In this document: piece after piece, positions 19,611-28,265 of the stretch | Layout of the letters: the number at the start of each line of letters is the position of its first letter | How positions within the stretch are numbered: the first letter of the stretch is position 1 | Assembly: GCF_007860095.1 (NCBI RefSeq) | Contig: NZ_SJPT01000010.1 | Span: forward strand, 149,640 to 213,639 | DNA length: 64,000 nucleotides | Reading direction: 5' to 3' | Origin: Novipirellula galeiformis | GTDB taxonomy: Bacteria; Planctomycetota; Planctomycetia; Pirellulales; Pirellulaceae | The notes under the pieces: model-generated | Told to the model about the DNA's origin: nothing | What the model saw: the letters and a program-made list of their open reading frames with translations, nothing else | The model's database searches: none | Position numbers and translations under genes: made by a program

Positions 19611-21457
19611 GAGCCAAGCTGGGATTGTTGGAGGAATTGGTCGCGAAGCACGCGGCGCATCACTTTATTGGAAGTGGTACGTGGTAGCGCGTCGATAAAA
19701 ACGAGATCGTGGATTTTGAACAAGGGATTCAATTCTCGACGGATCGCACACTGCATGTGCTCCATCATCGAGGCTTTGTCCTGCGGGTGTCCTTGAGCCG
19801 CGACGACATACACGACCAAACGACTCGGACCGCCACCAGGAGCCACAGCGATCGCAGCGGTTTCGGAGACCCCCTGGGCGGTTTGCAACACCCGTTCGAT
19901 TTCAGCGGAGCTGACCTTGATGCCCCCCAAATTCATCGTGTCATCGGCGCGTCCCAAGGCGCGCCAACCGCCGCCGGGAAGCCGCTCCATTTGGTCACCA
20001 TGACGCCGCAACCGTTCCCCATTAGGCCCCTTCGGGGTGTCGGCATAGTAGGCTTCGTGATGGTCCTTGTTCATCAGCGTCGTGGAGCATCCGATCGAAG
20101 GCGGGACCAAAAACACCTCGCCACTGTCGGCCGGTTCACCGGCCTCATTGAGGATCACCATGTCTAACCCCAACGTGGGTGTGTTGAATTCCGCAGCCAC
20201 ACAGGGCCGCGCGAGGACATTCGTGATGTAGCCACCACCAATCTCGGTTCCGCCACAATATTCGATGATCGGGCGGCCCTCGGCTTGTTCCATCAACCAA
20301 CGCATGTCACCAACGTCCGAGCACTCACCGGTCGAACTGAACAATCGGATGGAGGACCAATCCAGCCCCTCAGTCGCTCCGGTCGCACGCCAGGTTTTCA
20401 CCAGGCTGGGGACGACACCGAGCATCGTGGTACGCGAGTCTTGGACGAAGCGACAAAACTCGGCGCCCGTCGGAGCGCCGCAATACAGTCCCATCGTGGC
20501 GCGGTTCAAGAGGCTAGAGAAAATCAACCATGGCCCCATCATCCACCCAATGTTCGTCGGCCAAACCACGACGTCACCGGGGCGAACGTCATGATGAAAA
20601 TGCGAGTCGGCGGCACATTTCAACGGGGTGGTTTGAGTCCACGGAATGACCTTCGGTTCGCCGGTCGTGCCCGAAGAAAAGAGGATATTCAGCGGCGCCG
20701 AGGGGTCTTGAACGACCACGGGAGCGGCATCCGCATCGCCTAGGAAATCGCTCCACCGACAATCGATCTCGCGCATTTCCACTCCCTCGTCGTCTCCGAT
20801 CACGATCGCCAGAGGTGCCTCGGCCTCCTTCACGCTGGCGTAAAGCGGATGGGATTTGCCACCGCGGCGGATGACGTCTTGAGTAAAGATCCCCACGGCG
20901 TTGGAAAGTTCGAGACGCGTGCTGACCTCCTTGGGACGAAAACTATCCGCGATACTGACGGCGACACATCCAGCCCACAAAATGCCCAGATAGATCGCCA
21001 CACACTCGGGCGTCATCGGCATCATGATCGCCACCGCGTCGCCGGGCGTGAACCCACATCGGACCAACCCAGAGGCAACGCGAGCAGACATCGTTTTCAA
21101 TTCACCCACGGTGATCACCGAGAGCTCGCCACCCTCGGCGCGATACACGATCGCCGGGGAATCCGCCGGAGCGGAAAAACAGCTTTCGACAATGTTCATC
21201 TTCGCGCCCGGAAACCAACTCGGCGATTCCACTCCGCCGGAAAGGTCGAGCACGCGATCATAGGGCTGGTGAAATTGAATGCCCAACCGATCGATCACGG
21301 CGGCCCAATAACGCTCACGCTCGTGCACCGACCAGGCATGCAGGTCGCCATAAGAATCGACCGCCGCATGCCGCATCAACCAACCCACGTTGGTGTCGAC
21401 AAGGGATTCGGGCGTTGGGGTCCAGACGCCAGCGGAGTTTGCTTTAACGGTTTTCAT
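19607..21457 (-). CDS. Acetoacetate-CoA ligase type AMP-forming synthetase
   Basis: A 616-residue ANL-superfamily acyl-CoA synthetase. The P-loop-like motif FSSGTTGEPKVIPWTQ, the EYCGGTEIGGGY motif and the hinge region GRADDTMNLGGIKVSSAEIE are clear. The catalytic lysine lies in TTSNKVMRR near the C-terminus. The N-terminal WTPTPESL segment and overall length fit the acetoacetyl-CoA synthetase/acetyl-CoA synthetase branch. It lies between thiolase and 3-hydroxybutyrate dehydrogenase, overlapping both by four bases. I therefore infer that it activates acetoacetate to acetoacetyl-CoA. The open frame extends upstream into thiolase, but ATG 21457 fits the ATGA overlap and the family. Confidence 0.85.
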   Translation of the reverse strand: MKTVKANSAGVWTPTPESLVDTNVGWLMRHAAVDSYGDLHAWSVHERERYWAAVIDRLGIQFHQPYDRVLDLSGGVESPSWFPGAKMNIVESCFSAPADSPAIVYRAEGGELSVITVGELKTMSARVASGLVRCGFTPGDAVAIMMPMTPECVAIYLGILWAGCVAVSIADSFRPKEVSTRLELSNAVGIFTQDVIRRGGKSHPLYASVKEAEAPLAIVIGDDEGVEMREIDCRWSDFLGDADAAPVVVQDPSAPLNILFSSGTTGEPKVIPWTQTTPLKCAADSHFHHDVRPGDVVVWPTNIGWMMGPWLIFSSLLNRATMGLYCGAPTGAEFCRFVQDSRTTMLGVVPSLVKTWRATGATEGLDWSSIRLFSSTGECSDVGDMRWLMEQAEGRPIIEYCGGTEIGGGYITNVLARPCVAAEFNTPTLGLDMVILNEAGEPADSGEVFLVPPSIGCSTTLMNKDHHEAYYADTPKGPNGERLRRHGDQMERLPGGGWRALGRADDTMNLGGIKVSSAEIERVLQTAQGVSETAAIAVAPGGGPSRLVVYVVAAQGHPQDKASMMEHMQCAIRRELNPLFKIHDLVFIDALPRTTSNKVMRRVLRDQFLQQSQLGS

Positions 21458-22605
21458 GACGGACGCTCCACAACCACGGCACATCCCATTCCACCACCGA
21501 CGCACAACGATGCTAGACCGCGACCTGGCTGGCGATGTGCCAAATGAACCAGCAGCCGCGCCCCGCTGGCTCCGATCGGGTGCCCCAATGCGATCGCGCC
21601 GCCATCGGGATTCACCTTCGCTTCGTCCAGGTCGAGTTCTTTGATACAAGCGAGCGATTGGGAAGCAAACGCTTCATTAAGTTCGATCATGTCGAAATCT
21701 CGCGCGTCGACGCCGAGCTTTCGCACCGCGTGGACCGGGCCCATTCCCATCAGCGAAGGCTCGCAACCGGCCGCCGCAGTCGCGGTCAGCACCATCATCG
21801 GCTGCAACCCACACTCGCGGCCCCATTGTTCGTCACAGAGCAGCAGCAGTGCCGCGCCATCGTTGATCCCCGAAGCGTTGCCGGCCGTTACCGTACCCTC
21901 TTTCTTAAACATCGGTGCCAGCGACGAGAGTTTTTCATACGTCGTGCCCGGTCGTGGATGCTCGTCCGCATCGAGCCCATCGACCGCAACGATTTCCGAG
22001 TGAAAATGGCCAGCGTTTAGGGCCGCCGCACATCGCGACTGACTGGTCGCGGCAAAACGGTCTTGGGACTCGCGTGAGATCCCGTGCAACTCCGCCACAC
22101 GCTCCGCCGTCAATCCCATGTGCTCGCTGCTGAAGGCATCGGTCAATCCGTCGCGTAACAACGAATCGACGAGCACGCCATCACCAAGTTTGTAGCCACC
22201 GCGGGCACGCGGTAACAAATACGGGGCGTTGGACATCGATTCGGTTCCACCGCACAACACCATCCGCGCTGAACCGTGTTGGATCGATTGAGCCGCCAGC
22301 ATCACCGCTTGCATGCCTGAGGCACACATCATGTTGACCGTGAACGCGGGCACTTCCATCGGCAACCCCAATCCAACGCCCACTTGTCGAGCGACGTTCA
22401 TTCCCAAGCCTGCACCGAGCACATTTCCAATGATAACGGAGTCAATCCGGTGAGGATCGATGCCTGCGATTACCTCGCGCCCCGCAGCGACCGCTAAATC
22501 GACCGCAGAATGTTTGGCCAGCGCCCCAAGTAACCGCCCCTGAGGTGTACGTTTTGCCGCGACGATCCAGACGGCGTTGCTACGGTTTGTCAACTTTTTA
22601 CTCAC
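21454..22605 (-). CDS. Acetyl-CoA acetyltransferase (thiolase)
   Basis: A 383-residue thiolase. The acylated Cys is C94 in NMMCASGM. The later motifs are NEAFASQS, the catalytic His in GGAIALGHPIGASGAR, and the second Cys in SLCVGGGMGCA. Thiolases cleave acetoacetyl-CoA to two acetyl-CoA. It is the first gene of the four-gene ketone operon. The frame stays open for another 70 residues, but that part is translated from a palindromic repeat (22697-22818). I therefore start at GTG 22605, or TTG 22593, just before the conserved VWIVAAKRTP strand. Confidence 0.9.
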   Translation of the reverse strand: MSKKLTNRSNAVWIVAAKRTPQGRLLGALAKHSAVDLAVAAGREVIAGIDPHRIDSVIIGNVLGAGLGMNVARQVGVGLGLPMEVPAFTVNMMCASGMQAVMLAAQSIQHGSARMVLCGGTESMSNAPYLLPRARGGYKLGDGVLVDSLLRDGLTDAFSSEHMGLTAERVAELHGISRESQDRFAATSQSRCAAALNAGHFHSEIVAVDGLDADEHPRPGTTYEKLSSLAPMFKKEGTVTAGNASGINDGAALLLLCDEQWGRECGLQPMMVLTATAAAGCEPSLMGMGPVHAVRKLGVDARDFDMIELNEAFASQSLACIKELDLDEAKVNPDGGAIALGHPIGASGARLLVHLAHRQPGRGLASLCVGGGMGCAVVVERPS

Positions 22606-22696
22606 TCGCGTTCTTGACTTAAAATGTGGGGTGGGTGCGGGAATCCCGGCTCGGCGGCTTAAGCATGGTTGCACTTGCAACCTTCGCTGCCCCGCT

Positions 22697-22818
22697 TTGA
22701 AGTTGCTTTTTTCATAACCCGATGCGTCAGCGAGGGAACATGACGCTCGACTCGGTCCCTCGCTGACGCTTCGGGTTATATTTTGTTGGAAAAAACGGCA
22801 AAACCGCAACTTCAAAAC
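22697..22818. repeat. Dispersed palindromic repeat, copy 3
   Basis: The best-preserved copy. Outer arms are TTTGAAGTTGC (22697 on) and GCAACTTCAAA (22806-22816). Inner arms at 22713-22737 and 22756-22779 carry GCGTCAGCGAGGGA and TCCCTCGCTGACGC flanked by ATAACCCG / CGGGTTAT. It lies upstream of the ketone operon and may end or insulate transcripts. Confidence 0.87.
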
Positions 22819-23599
22819 GCGTTAGCAGGGGATTCGATCCCACGTCGATAACAGGTCAATCATTCACCAACTGTTTTGAACTTTCGAAACAGACCGTTTT
22901 TTCAGTGAAGACAACATAACGATCTGCGCAGGGCTCGTGTGCTTGGGAGAGAGATTCTTGATCAAAACGGTTTGTAATTTTGACCCACATGACATCACAG
23001 TAGAAGTTCGCAACCGAATTTGCCCCCGCTCGTTTGCCAGATGATTCTAGCCGATCGCAAGCGTCGCTGGGTGTCTCAGCTTGTTTTCTTCAAGCGGAAG
23101 TTCATCTCGCTTGTCATCCGTGTTATTCTAGGAAGCGACGGAAACAAGTTCACCGATTCAATCGTCGTGGCATGATGCATGTGGCTTGAGGTTATAGCGC
23201 CGCTTCACTTTTACGCACGCTTCGCTACGGAAGTTTGCAGTGCAGCGCCGAATTCAACGACGATTTTAACGATGAACGAATCCGCACCACGTCCCCACCA
23301 TGCAGCCCTTCCTAGCGTTTGCCGCACCGCTTGTCATTCCCACCCAGGTTAGTGCGAGAAACGTTGCTGGCGAGACCGTCCCGCGGACTCGGGCATCTGG
23401 AAAGACACCGGGACTTCACAAGGAAACTGGTCCGCGGAGGTCACCCGATCAAACGAATCGATTGGGACGCGGTGATCGCATTGCGTCGCTGAGCACTCCA
23501 CAACCCAACGTCAAGCCCACACCCTAACGTTAAGATCGCGGAGCGATCAACGACACTGTATTACCTGCCTTGATTCTCCTTTAATTTTGAGACCCCAAC
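22819..23599. other. Intergenic, no gene seen
   Basis: About 780 bases between the divergent thiolase operon and the SGNH hydrolase gene. Open frames are short and show no recognisable product. A stretch at about 23190-23230 (TATAGCGCCGCTTCAC) resembles the outer tail of the dispersed repeat family. Confidence 0.4.
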
Positions 23600-24772
23600 A
23601 TGATGCGTCTTGCTTTCGCGGTTTTACTGCTCTTCAGCGTGACCCCGGCTTGGGGCGAGCAGAAACAGTCTGAATTACAGTTAACTCTGCCGCCGGAAAT
23701 CTATGCCGTCACCGGAGTGCCGACCCATATCTACTTCGATAACATCGTGTTGACACAATCGCCGACGGACTATCGATTCGAAGTGACTTGCGACGTTGGC
23801 GAAAGTGCCGATCGACGTTGGGAATTGACGCCCACCGCCCAAGACGTTGGGGATCATCCACTGCGCGTGGCCGTTTACTCCGCTGACAACAAATTGTTGG
23901 AATCAAAGTCGAGCGTCTTGAAGGTGATTCCCGATGACGACCCGCAGCAGCATGATCCGATTCGGCTTTTGATTATCGGAGACAGTCTGACGCACGCATC
24001 GGCCTATCCCAACGAAATCGCTCGTTTGCTTTCACGGCAAAACAATCCGAAATGGACGATGCTGGGAACCCACAAGCCATCGTCAGCCGCCGAGGGCGTT
24101 GTTCATGAAGGGTACGGCGGTTGGACTTGGGCTAATTTTGTGACCAAGTATGAACCCAATCCCGATGGCAGTTATGCCAAACGCAGCAGTCCGTTTTTGT
24201 TCCTCGACGAGAACGCTAAACCGCAATTAAATCTGACTCGTTATTTCCAAGAGCATTGTGACGACCAACGCCCCGACTACGTCATCATCAAGCTCGGCAT
24301 CAACGATTGCTTCTCAGCCCCGGTGAATGATCGCGCAGGCATGGACGCCCGCATCGATACAGTGTTCGGGTTTGCCGATACGTTGCTGGCCGCGATCCGC
24401 GAGGCTGCGCCCCAAGCACACATTGGCATCTGTTTGACCACGCCCGGAAATGATCGCCCCGAAGCGTTCAAGGCCAACTACAAGGATCGGTACACACGTT
24501 GGGGATGGAAGCAGATTCAACATCATTTGGTTCAACGCCAAATGATGTACGTGTCGGAAAAGCAGGATCCAATGATCACGATCCTGCCCACCGAGTTGAA
24601 CCTCGACCCCATCGATGGCTACCCTAACAACAATGCGGTGCATCCCAATACCGCGGGGTACAAACAGATCGGCGCAAGTGTCTATGCCTGGCTGAAATGG
24701 AAGCTTGCAAACGCCCAGCCCGCCTCCCCAGCTGCCGAGTCGCCAGCTGCCGCATCCGTAGGCGCCGAATAA
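23600..24772 (+). CDS. SGNH/GDSL-family hydrolase, secreted
   Basis: A 390-residue protein with a signal peptide (residues 1-19) and a beta-rich N-terminal domain of about 100 residues, followed by an SGNH hydrolase domain. Block I reads IIGDSLTHAS with the nucleophile S129. Block III is KLGINDCF with its Asn, and block V is NNAVHPNTAGY with the catalytic His. These enzymes hydrolyse esters, often acetyl groups on polysaccharides. The domain runs to about residue 370 and ends in a Pro/Ala-rich tail. Two ATGs (23600, 23603) open the frame. It precedes a glycosidase-like gene on the same strand, so both may act on a polysaccharide. Confidence 0.87.
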   Translation: MMRLAFAVLLLFSVTPAWGEQKQSELQLTLPPEIYAVTGVPTHIYFDNIVLTQSPTDYRFEVTCDVGESADRRWELTPTAQDVGDHPLRVAVYSADNKLLESKSSVLKVIPDDDPQQHDPIRLLIIGDSLTHASAYPNEIARLLSRQNNPKWTMLGTHKPSSAAEGVVHEGYGGWTWANFVTKYEPNPDGSYAKRSSPFLFLDENAKPQLNLTRYFQEHCDDQRPDYVIIKLGINDCFSAPVNDRAGMDARIDTVFGFADTLLAAIREAAPQAHIGICLTTPGNDRPEAFKANYKDRYTRWGWKQIQHHLVQRQMMYVSEKQDPMITILPTELNLDPIDGYPNNNAVHPNTAGYKQIGASVYAWLKWKLANAQPASPAAESPAAASVGAE

Positions 24773-24843
24773 TTCATTGCCAGCAGGGCAGGGAAATCAA
24801 AGCTTGGTTTCCCTGCCTCCCATCCACCTTCTCACTCCCCCCC

Positions 24844-26661
24844 ATGAACCGCACTTCTATGAATGCCGTCCGTTTACAGTCCTCCGCCGCGGTGATCTTG
24901 CTCAGCGTTTTATTCGTTGCGTCGCCGACAGGCACGGCGTCGGAGATCACGCTTCGCCAACGTTCTCGAGTCTCGGTGCCCGAGGCACACCAGGCCGTTG
25001 CTGTCGATGCGTCCTCGTTTTATGCAATCTCCAATCGCACGATTGGCCGTTACGAGAAAGAAACCTTCCGTCCGTTGGCAAAATGGACCGCTCCCGACGA
25101 CTCTCCCGTCATCCACCTCAATAGTGGTATCGTGGTCGACGGTCGGCTGTATTGTGCCAACTCGAATTGGCCTAAGTCCCCGCTCAAAAACTCAATCGAG
25201 ATTTTTTCTGCCGAAACACTTGAACCTGTTGAGCGAAAAGAGTTCGACGAAAACGAAGGGGCCATCAACTGGGTCGAACGGCATCGCGGATCGTGGTGGA
25301 TTGCGTTCGCATTTTATGGCGAGGCAAACGTCCGTCGCACCCATCTGGTTCGCTACGACGACCAGTGGCAAAAGACGGGATCGTGGACATTTCCGGAATC
25401 CGTCATTGAGCGATTTCTGCCCAATAGTAATTCAGGGGGCGCATTTGGACCCAATGGACGCTTGTTCGTGACCGGCCATGACCACGCGGAGTTGTATGTG
25501 TTGACCTTGCCCGAGACCAACGGCGAACTCAATCACATCGCCACGGTCCCCGCTCCGATCGCCGGTCAAGGAATTGCCTGGGACCGCAGCGATATCGGCA
25601 CCTTGTTTGGAATCGTGCGTAGCAGCCATGAAGTGGTCACGATGCGGTTATCTCACCGCGACGAATATGCGGCGCTGAAACAACCGGTCCAGTGGGTTCG
25701 AAACGAGAACAATCCAGTGCTTCCGCCGCGTAAAGGTGAATTCGATTCCTCACGAGTGATGAATCCGTGGGTCGTGCGTGCCGATGAAACGTATCGAGTG
25801 TTTTACTCCGGTGGCATCAACGGTAAAAAGCAGCGCATCGGATTCGCCACTGCCCCGATCAATGATCTCACCCAATGGGATCGGGTGGGGCCGCTATTCG
25901 AAAACGGCGGCAAAGGATCGTTCGATGCGAATTGGTCGGTGCTACCGCATGTCGTCCAAATCAGTGACGACCGTTGGCATCTCTATTACACCGGCAACGC
26001 TGGAAAAGGAACGGGATTGAGTTCGTTTATCGGGATCGGAATGGCGACCAGTTCCGATGGCAAGACGTGGTCTCGTACCAGCGATCAACCTGTGCTAGCC
26101 CGCAGCGGTGAACACGGTGACCCTGATGCGATCGGGATCGCCGGAGGATCGGTATTGCAGGTGCGTCAAAAGGACGGATCAACCCAGTGGCGGTTCTACT
26201 ACACCGGTTGCCCGACGACGGGAAAGAGCCACGCATTGCATCAGCAAAAGACCATCTGTTTGGCTGTCTCCGACGATGCCATCCACTGGGAAAAACGTGG
26301 AGCGGTGCTGCTGCGTGATCCCGAGCGTGACTACGAAGACATCGCGGTTGCCGGTCCCGTGGTCCACCAGGAACCCGATGGAACGTTTCGCATGTGGTAT
26401 TCCGCAATCGGATCACGATGGGGATTCTATTCGATTTGTTACGCCGAATCCGACGATGGAATGCACTGGCGTCGCGGTACAAAATCCGACGACAATCTGC
26501 AACTAACCCCTACCGGCGACGGCTGGGAGAAACAAATGGTGGAATACCCAACGGTCATTCGCGAGGGAGAGCACTTGCGAATGTTCTATTGCGGAAACGG
26601 TTATGGAAACACTGGCATCGGCACGGCGGTATCGAAGCCGAACACCGACACCGCTCGCTGA
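24844..26661 (+). CDS. Secreted protein with GH43/GH130-like five-bladed propeller
   Basis: A 605-residue protein with a signal peptide (about residues 10-30). The first half (residues 40-270) looks like a WD/NHL-type propeller of unknown role. The second half carries the repeats of five-bladed glycosidase propellers: NPWVVRADETYRVFYSGG, RWHLYYTG, WRFYYTGC and TFRMWYSA, each followed by a small-strand pattern such as IGFATAPINDLTQWD. This is the fold of GH32, GH43 and GH130. I could not assign the acid residues, so catalysis is not shown. ATG 24844 opens the signal peptide. It lies 71 bases after the SGNH hydrolase gene, probably in one operon. Confidence 0.75.
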   Translation: MNRTSMNAVRLQSSAAVILLSVLFVASPTGTASEITLRQRSRVSVPEAHQAVAVDASSFYAISNRTIGRYEKETFRPLAKWTAPDDSPVIHLNSGIVVDGRLYCANSNWPKSPLKNSIEIFSAETLEPVERKEFDENEGAINWVERHRGSWWIAFAFYGEANVRRTHLVRYDDQWQKTGSWTFPESVIERFLPNSNSGGAFGPNGRLFVTGHDHAELYVLTLPETNGELNHIATVPAPIAGQGIAWDRSDIGTLFGIVRSSHEVVTMRLSHRDEYAALKQPVQWVRNENNPVLPPRKGEFDSSRVMNPWVVRADETYRVFYSGGINGKKQRIGFATAPINDLTQWDRVGPLFENGGKGSFDANWSVLPHVVQISDDRWHLYYTGNAGKGTGLSSFIGIGMATSSDGKTWSRTSDQPVLARSGEHGDPDAIGIAGGSVLQVRQKDGSTQWRFYYTGCPTTGKSHALHQQKTICLAVSDDAIHWEKRGAVLLRDPERDYEDIAVAGPVVHQEPDGTFRMWYSAIGSRWGFYSICYAESDDGMHWRRGTKSDDNLQLTPTGDGWEKQMVEYPTVIREGEHLRMFYCGNGYGNTGIGTAVSKPNTDTAR

Positions 26662-26684
26662 CACGCGTCGCAGCAGCGCGTCTT

Positions 26685-26770
26685 TCATAACCCGGAGCGT
26701 ATGCGAGGGACCGCCTTGGACGGTGGCACGACTAGATCCCTCGCTGACGCGTTTTGAAGTTGCGATTTTG
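26685..26770. repeat. Dispersed palindromic repeat, copy 4 (shortened)
   Basis: The left arm is at 26685-26710 (CATAACCCGGAGCG, then GCGAGGGA). The right arm from 26737 (TCCCTCGCTGACGCG) runs directly into TTTTGAAGTTGCG, so the CGGGTTAT part of the right arm is lost. Same family as 9945, 14822 and 22697. Confidence 0.75.
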
Positions 26771-26990
26771 TATGTATTCCGGGCCGATAGCCCGGCAATC
26801 TGCCTCGCCTCCGCCCAACGGGCTGCTGATTATCCACAAAGACGATTACGCCGGAGGCGTCAGCAGAGATTAGCCGGCGGCCGAGCGAAGCGAAAACCGC
26901 CGGAAACCAATCGAAACGTAAACGCCGACCCCGAAAGAGACCGCTGACGTAGTCGCGTTGCGCGTCGTCGAGGAAACGTAAAACAAGAAA

Positions 26991-27122
26991 CACCCTCCCT
27001 TCTGAGAGGGTCGCGAGGAACGAGCGGGGAGGGCTTTAGGCGTTCGTGGCTCGTCTGTAACGTTTCTAAACCAACCTAAGCCCTCCCCTCGCTTAGGCTC
27101 GACCCTCCCATTTGGGAGGGTG
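26991..27122. repeat. Inverted-repeat element with terminal hairpins
   Basis: Left arm 26991-27040 and right arm 27074-27121 are imperfect inverted copies of about 48 bases. Each arm ends in its own small hairpin (ACCCTCCC-TTCT-GAGAGGGT at the left, ACCCTCCC-ATTT-GGGAGGGT at the right). The inner parts read GGGAGGGCTTTAGG and CCTAAGCCCTCCC. It encodes nothing and has the form of a MITE or a complex REP element. The region 26771-26940 before it is a further G/C-rich, repeat-like stretch (CCGGGCCGATAGCCCGG) without a gene. Confidence 0.75.
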
Positions 27123-27233
27123 TGATGCTACTAAGTCAGCAGTCTCCGAAGGAGGTCACAGATCCATCATCATGGATATTGCGACCCGTCGTGATCGGAT
27201 GCGGAACCGACCTTGTTCACGCCAAGGTCGTGA

Positions 27234-28202
27234 TCATTGCCCTGCGGATTGTGGTGCCCGCGAGGCCGTTTGGCTGGCGGCAATCACAAATTCGAACGCC
27301 CGCTTCGTGTCGTCGTAGCTGGTGGTGTGCCCGACCTCGGGGCGATGGATACTGAGCAATTTCGTAGGCTGTTTGCGGAGACTTTCGACGAGCCGCAGAA
27401 CACTTTCCGGCGGCACCGACTCATCTCGGCCTCCGGTCGTCGCCGCGAATGGCATCGTGAACTTCTCGGGGAAGAACTCCGCACTGCGCTTGCGATATTC
27501 CTCGGGAACTTCCTGCTTCGACCCGCCAAAGGATTTGCTGATCGCGTCTTGGAAGCGTTCGTACTCGACATGGTTCGCGGTCCCATTGATGGCAACGACG
27601 CCGTCAACCAACTCGGGATGCAATGCGGCAAACGTCAGCGCGGAACTGCCCCCCATCGATGCGCCCGACACGATCAAACGTTCCACTTGATACTGTTTCT
27701 TCAGGATGCGAATGATCTGCAACAGATCGGCTTCGGCGGCCGGCCCCATCCACGATGTCTTCGCTCGGTAGTCAGGTGTGATCATCAGCATCCCGTTTGC
27801 GGCCGCAGCGTCACGTGCCGCTCGGCACTCACCTCGCATCTGAGTGGCAAATTGCCAACGGTCTGAACCGTGTCCATGCAACACGATCAACACCGAAATC
27901 GGCTTGTCCGCTGCAAATTGATGCGGCGTCAGCTCGACGTACTTTTGCTCACTTCCGTCGTAATCCGCCGTGAACGTTCGATCGACGATCGCCGCAAACG
28001 GAGACGCTTTGTCTTCGGCAAACGCCATTGATGGCGCCAACAATGCGATACAAACGCTGGCGAGCGCGAAAGGCCGCAAGGATCGTTGGACATGTTCAAC
28101 CAATGCCTTCGCTTTCAACCGCTTCAAACGCCATGAACTTGGCATCGATCGCACGAGCTTCACGAACCGGATCGATGGGTGACATTGACTTTTTGTACGC
28201 AT
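27234..28202 (-). CDS. Alpha/beta-hydrolase, secreted esterase-like
   Basis: A protein of about 320 residues with a signal peptide (SLRPFALASVCIALLAPSMA). It has an alpha/beta-hydrolase domain of the esterase-D/prolyl-oligopeptidase type. The oxyanion region reads LIVLHGHGSDRW, the nucleophile elbow is SGASMGGSSAL, and the late His lies in PEVGHTTSYDD. The Asp is probably in TTGGRDESVPPE. The substrate is unknown. ATG 28202 is one of several in-frame starts (TTG 28214, ATG 28145), and the choice does not affect the mature protein. It lies downstream of an enolase-superfamily gene on the same strand. Confidence 0.8.
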   Translation of the reverse strand: MRTKSQCHPSIRFVKLVRSMPSSWRLKRLKAKALVEHVQRSLRPFALASVCIALLAPSMAFAEDKASPFAAIVDRTFTADYDGSEQKYVELTPHQFAADKPISVLIVLHGHGSDRWQFATQMRGECRAARDAAAANGMLMITPDYRAKTSWMGPAAEADLLQIIRILKKQYQVERLIVSGASMGGSSALTFAALHPELVDGVVAINGTANHVEYERFQDAISKSFGGSKQEVPEEYRKRSAEFFPEKFTMPFAATTGGRDESVPPESVLRLVESLRKQPTKLLSIHRPEVGHTTSYDDTKRAFEFVIAASQTASRAPQSAGQ

Positions 28203-28265
28203 AATTCTCAACAAGGTGCAACGAAGGAGAGGAATCAGAAAACCGTTCGCCAGGAAGCAATCACG

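Noticed and set aside
22606..22815. 70-residue N-terminal extension of thiolase
   Set aside because: The extension is encoded by the palindromic repeat and the region after it. Thiolase similarity starts at VWIVAAKRTP.
23300..23527. 75-codon plus-strand frame before the SGNH hydrolase
   Set aside because: There is no motif, its composition is low in hydrophobic residues and it has no counterpart to a signal or domain, so it is probably non-coding.
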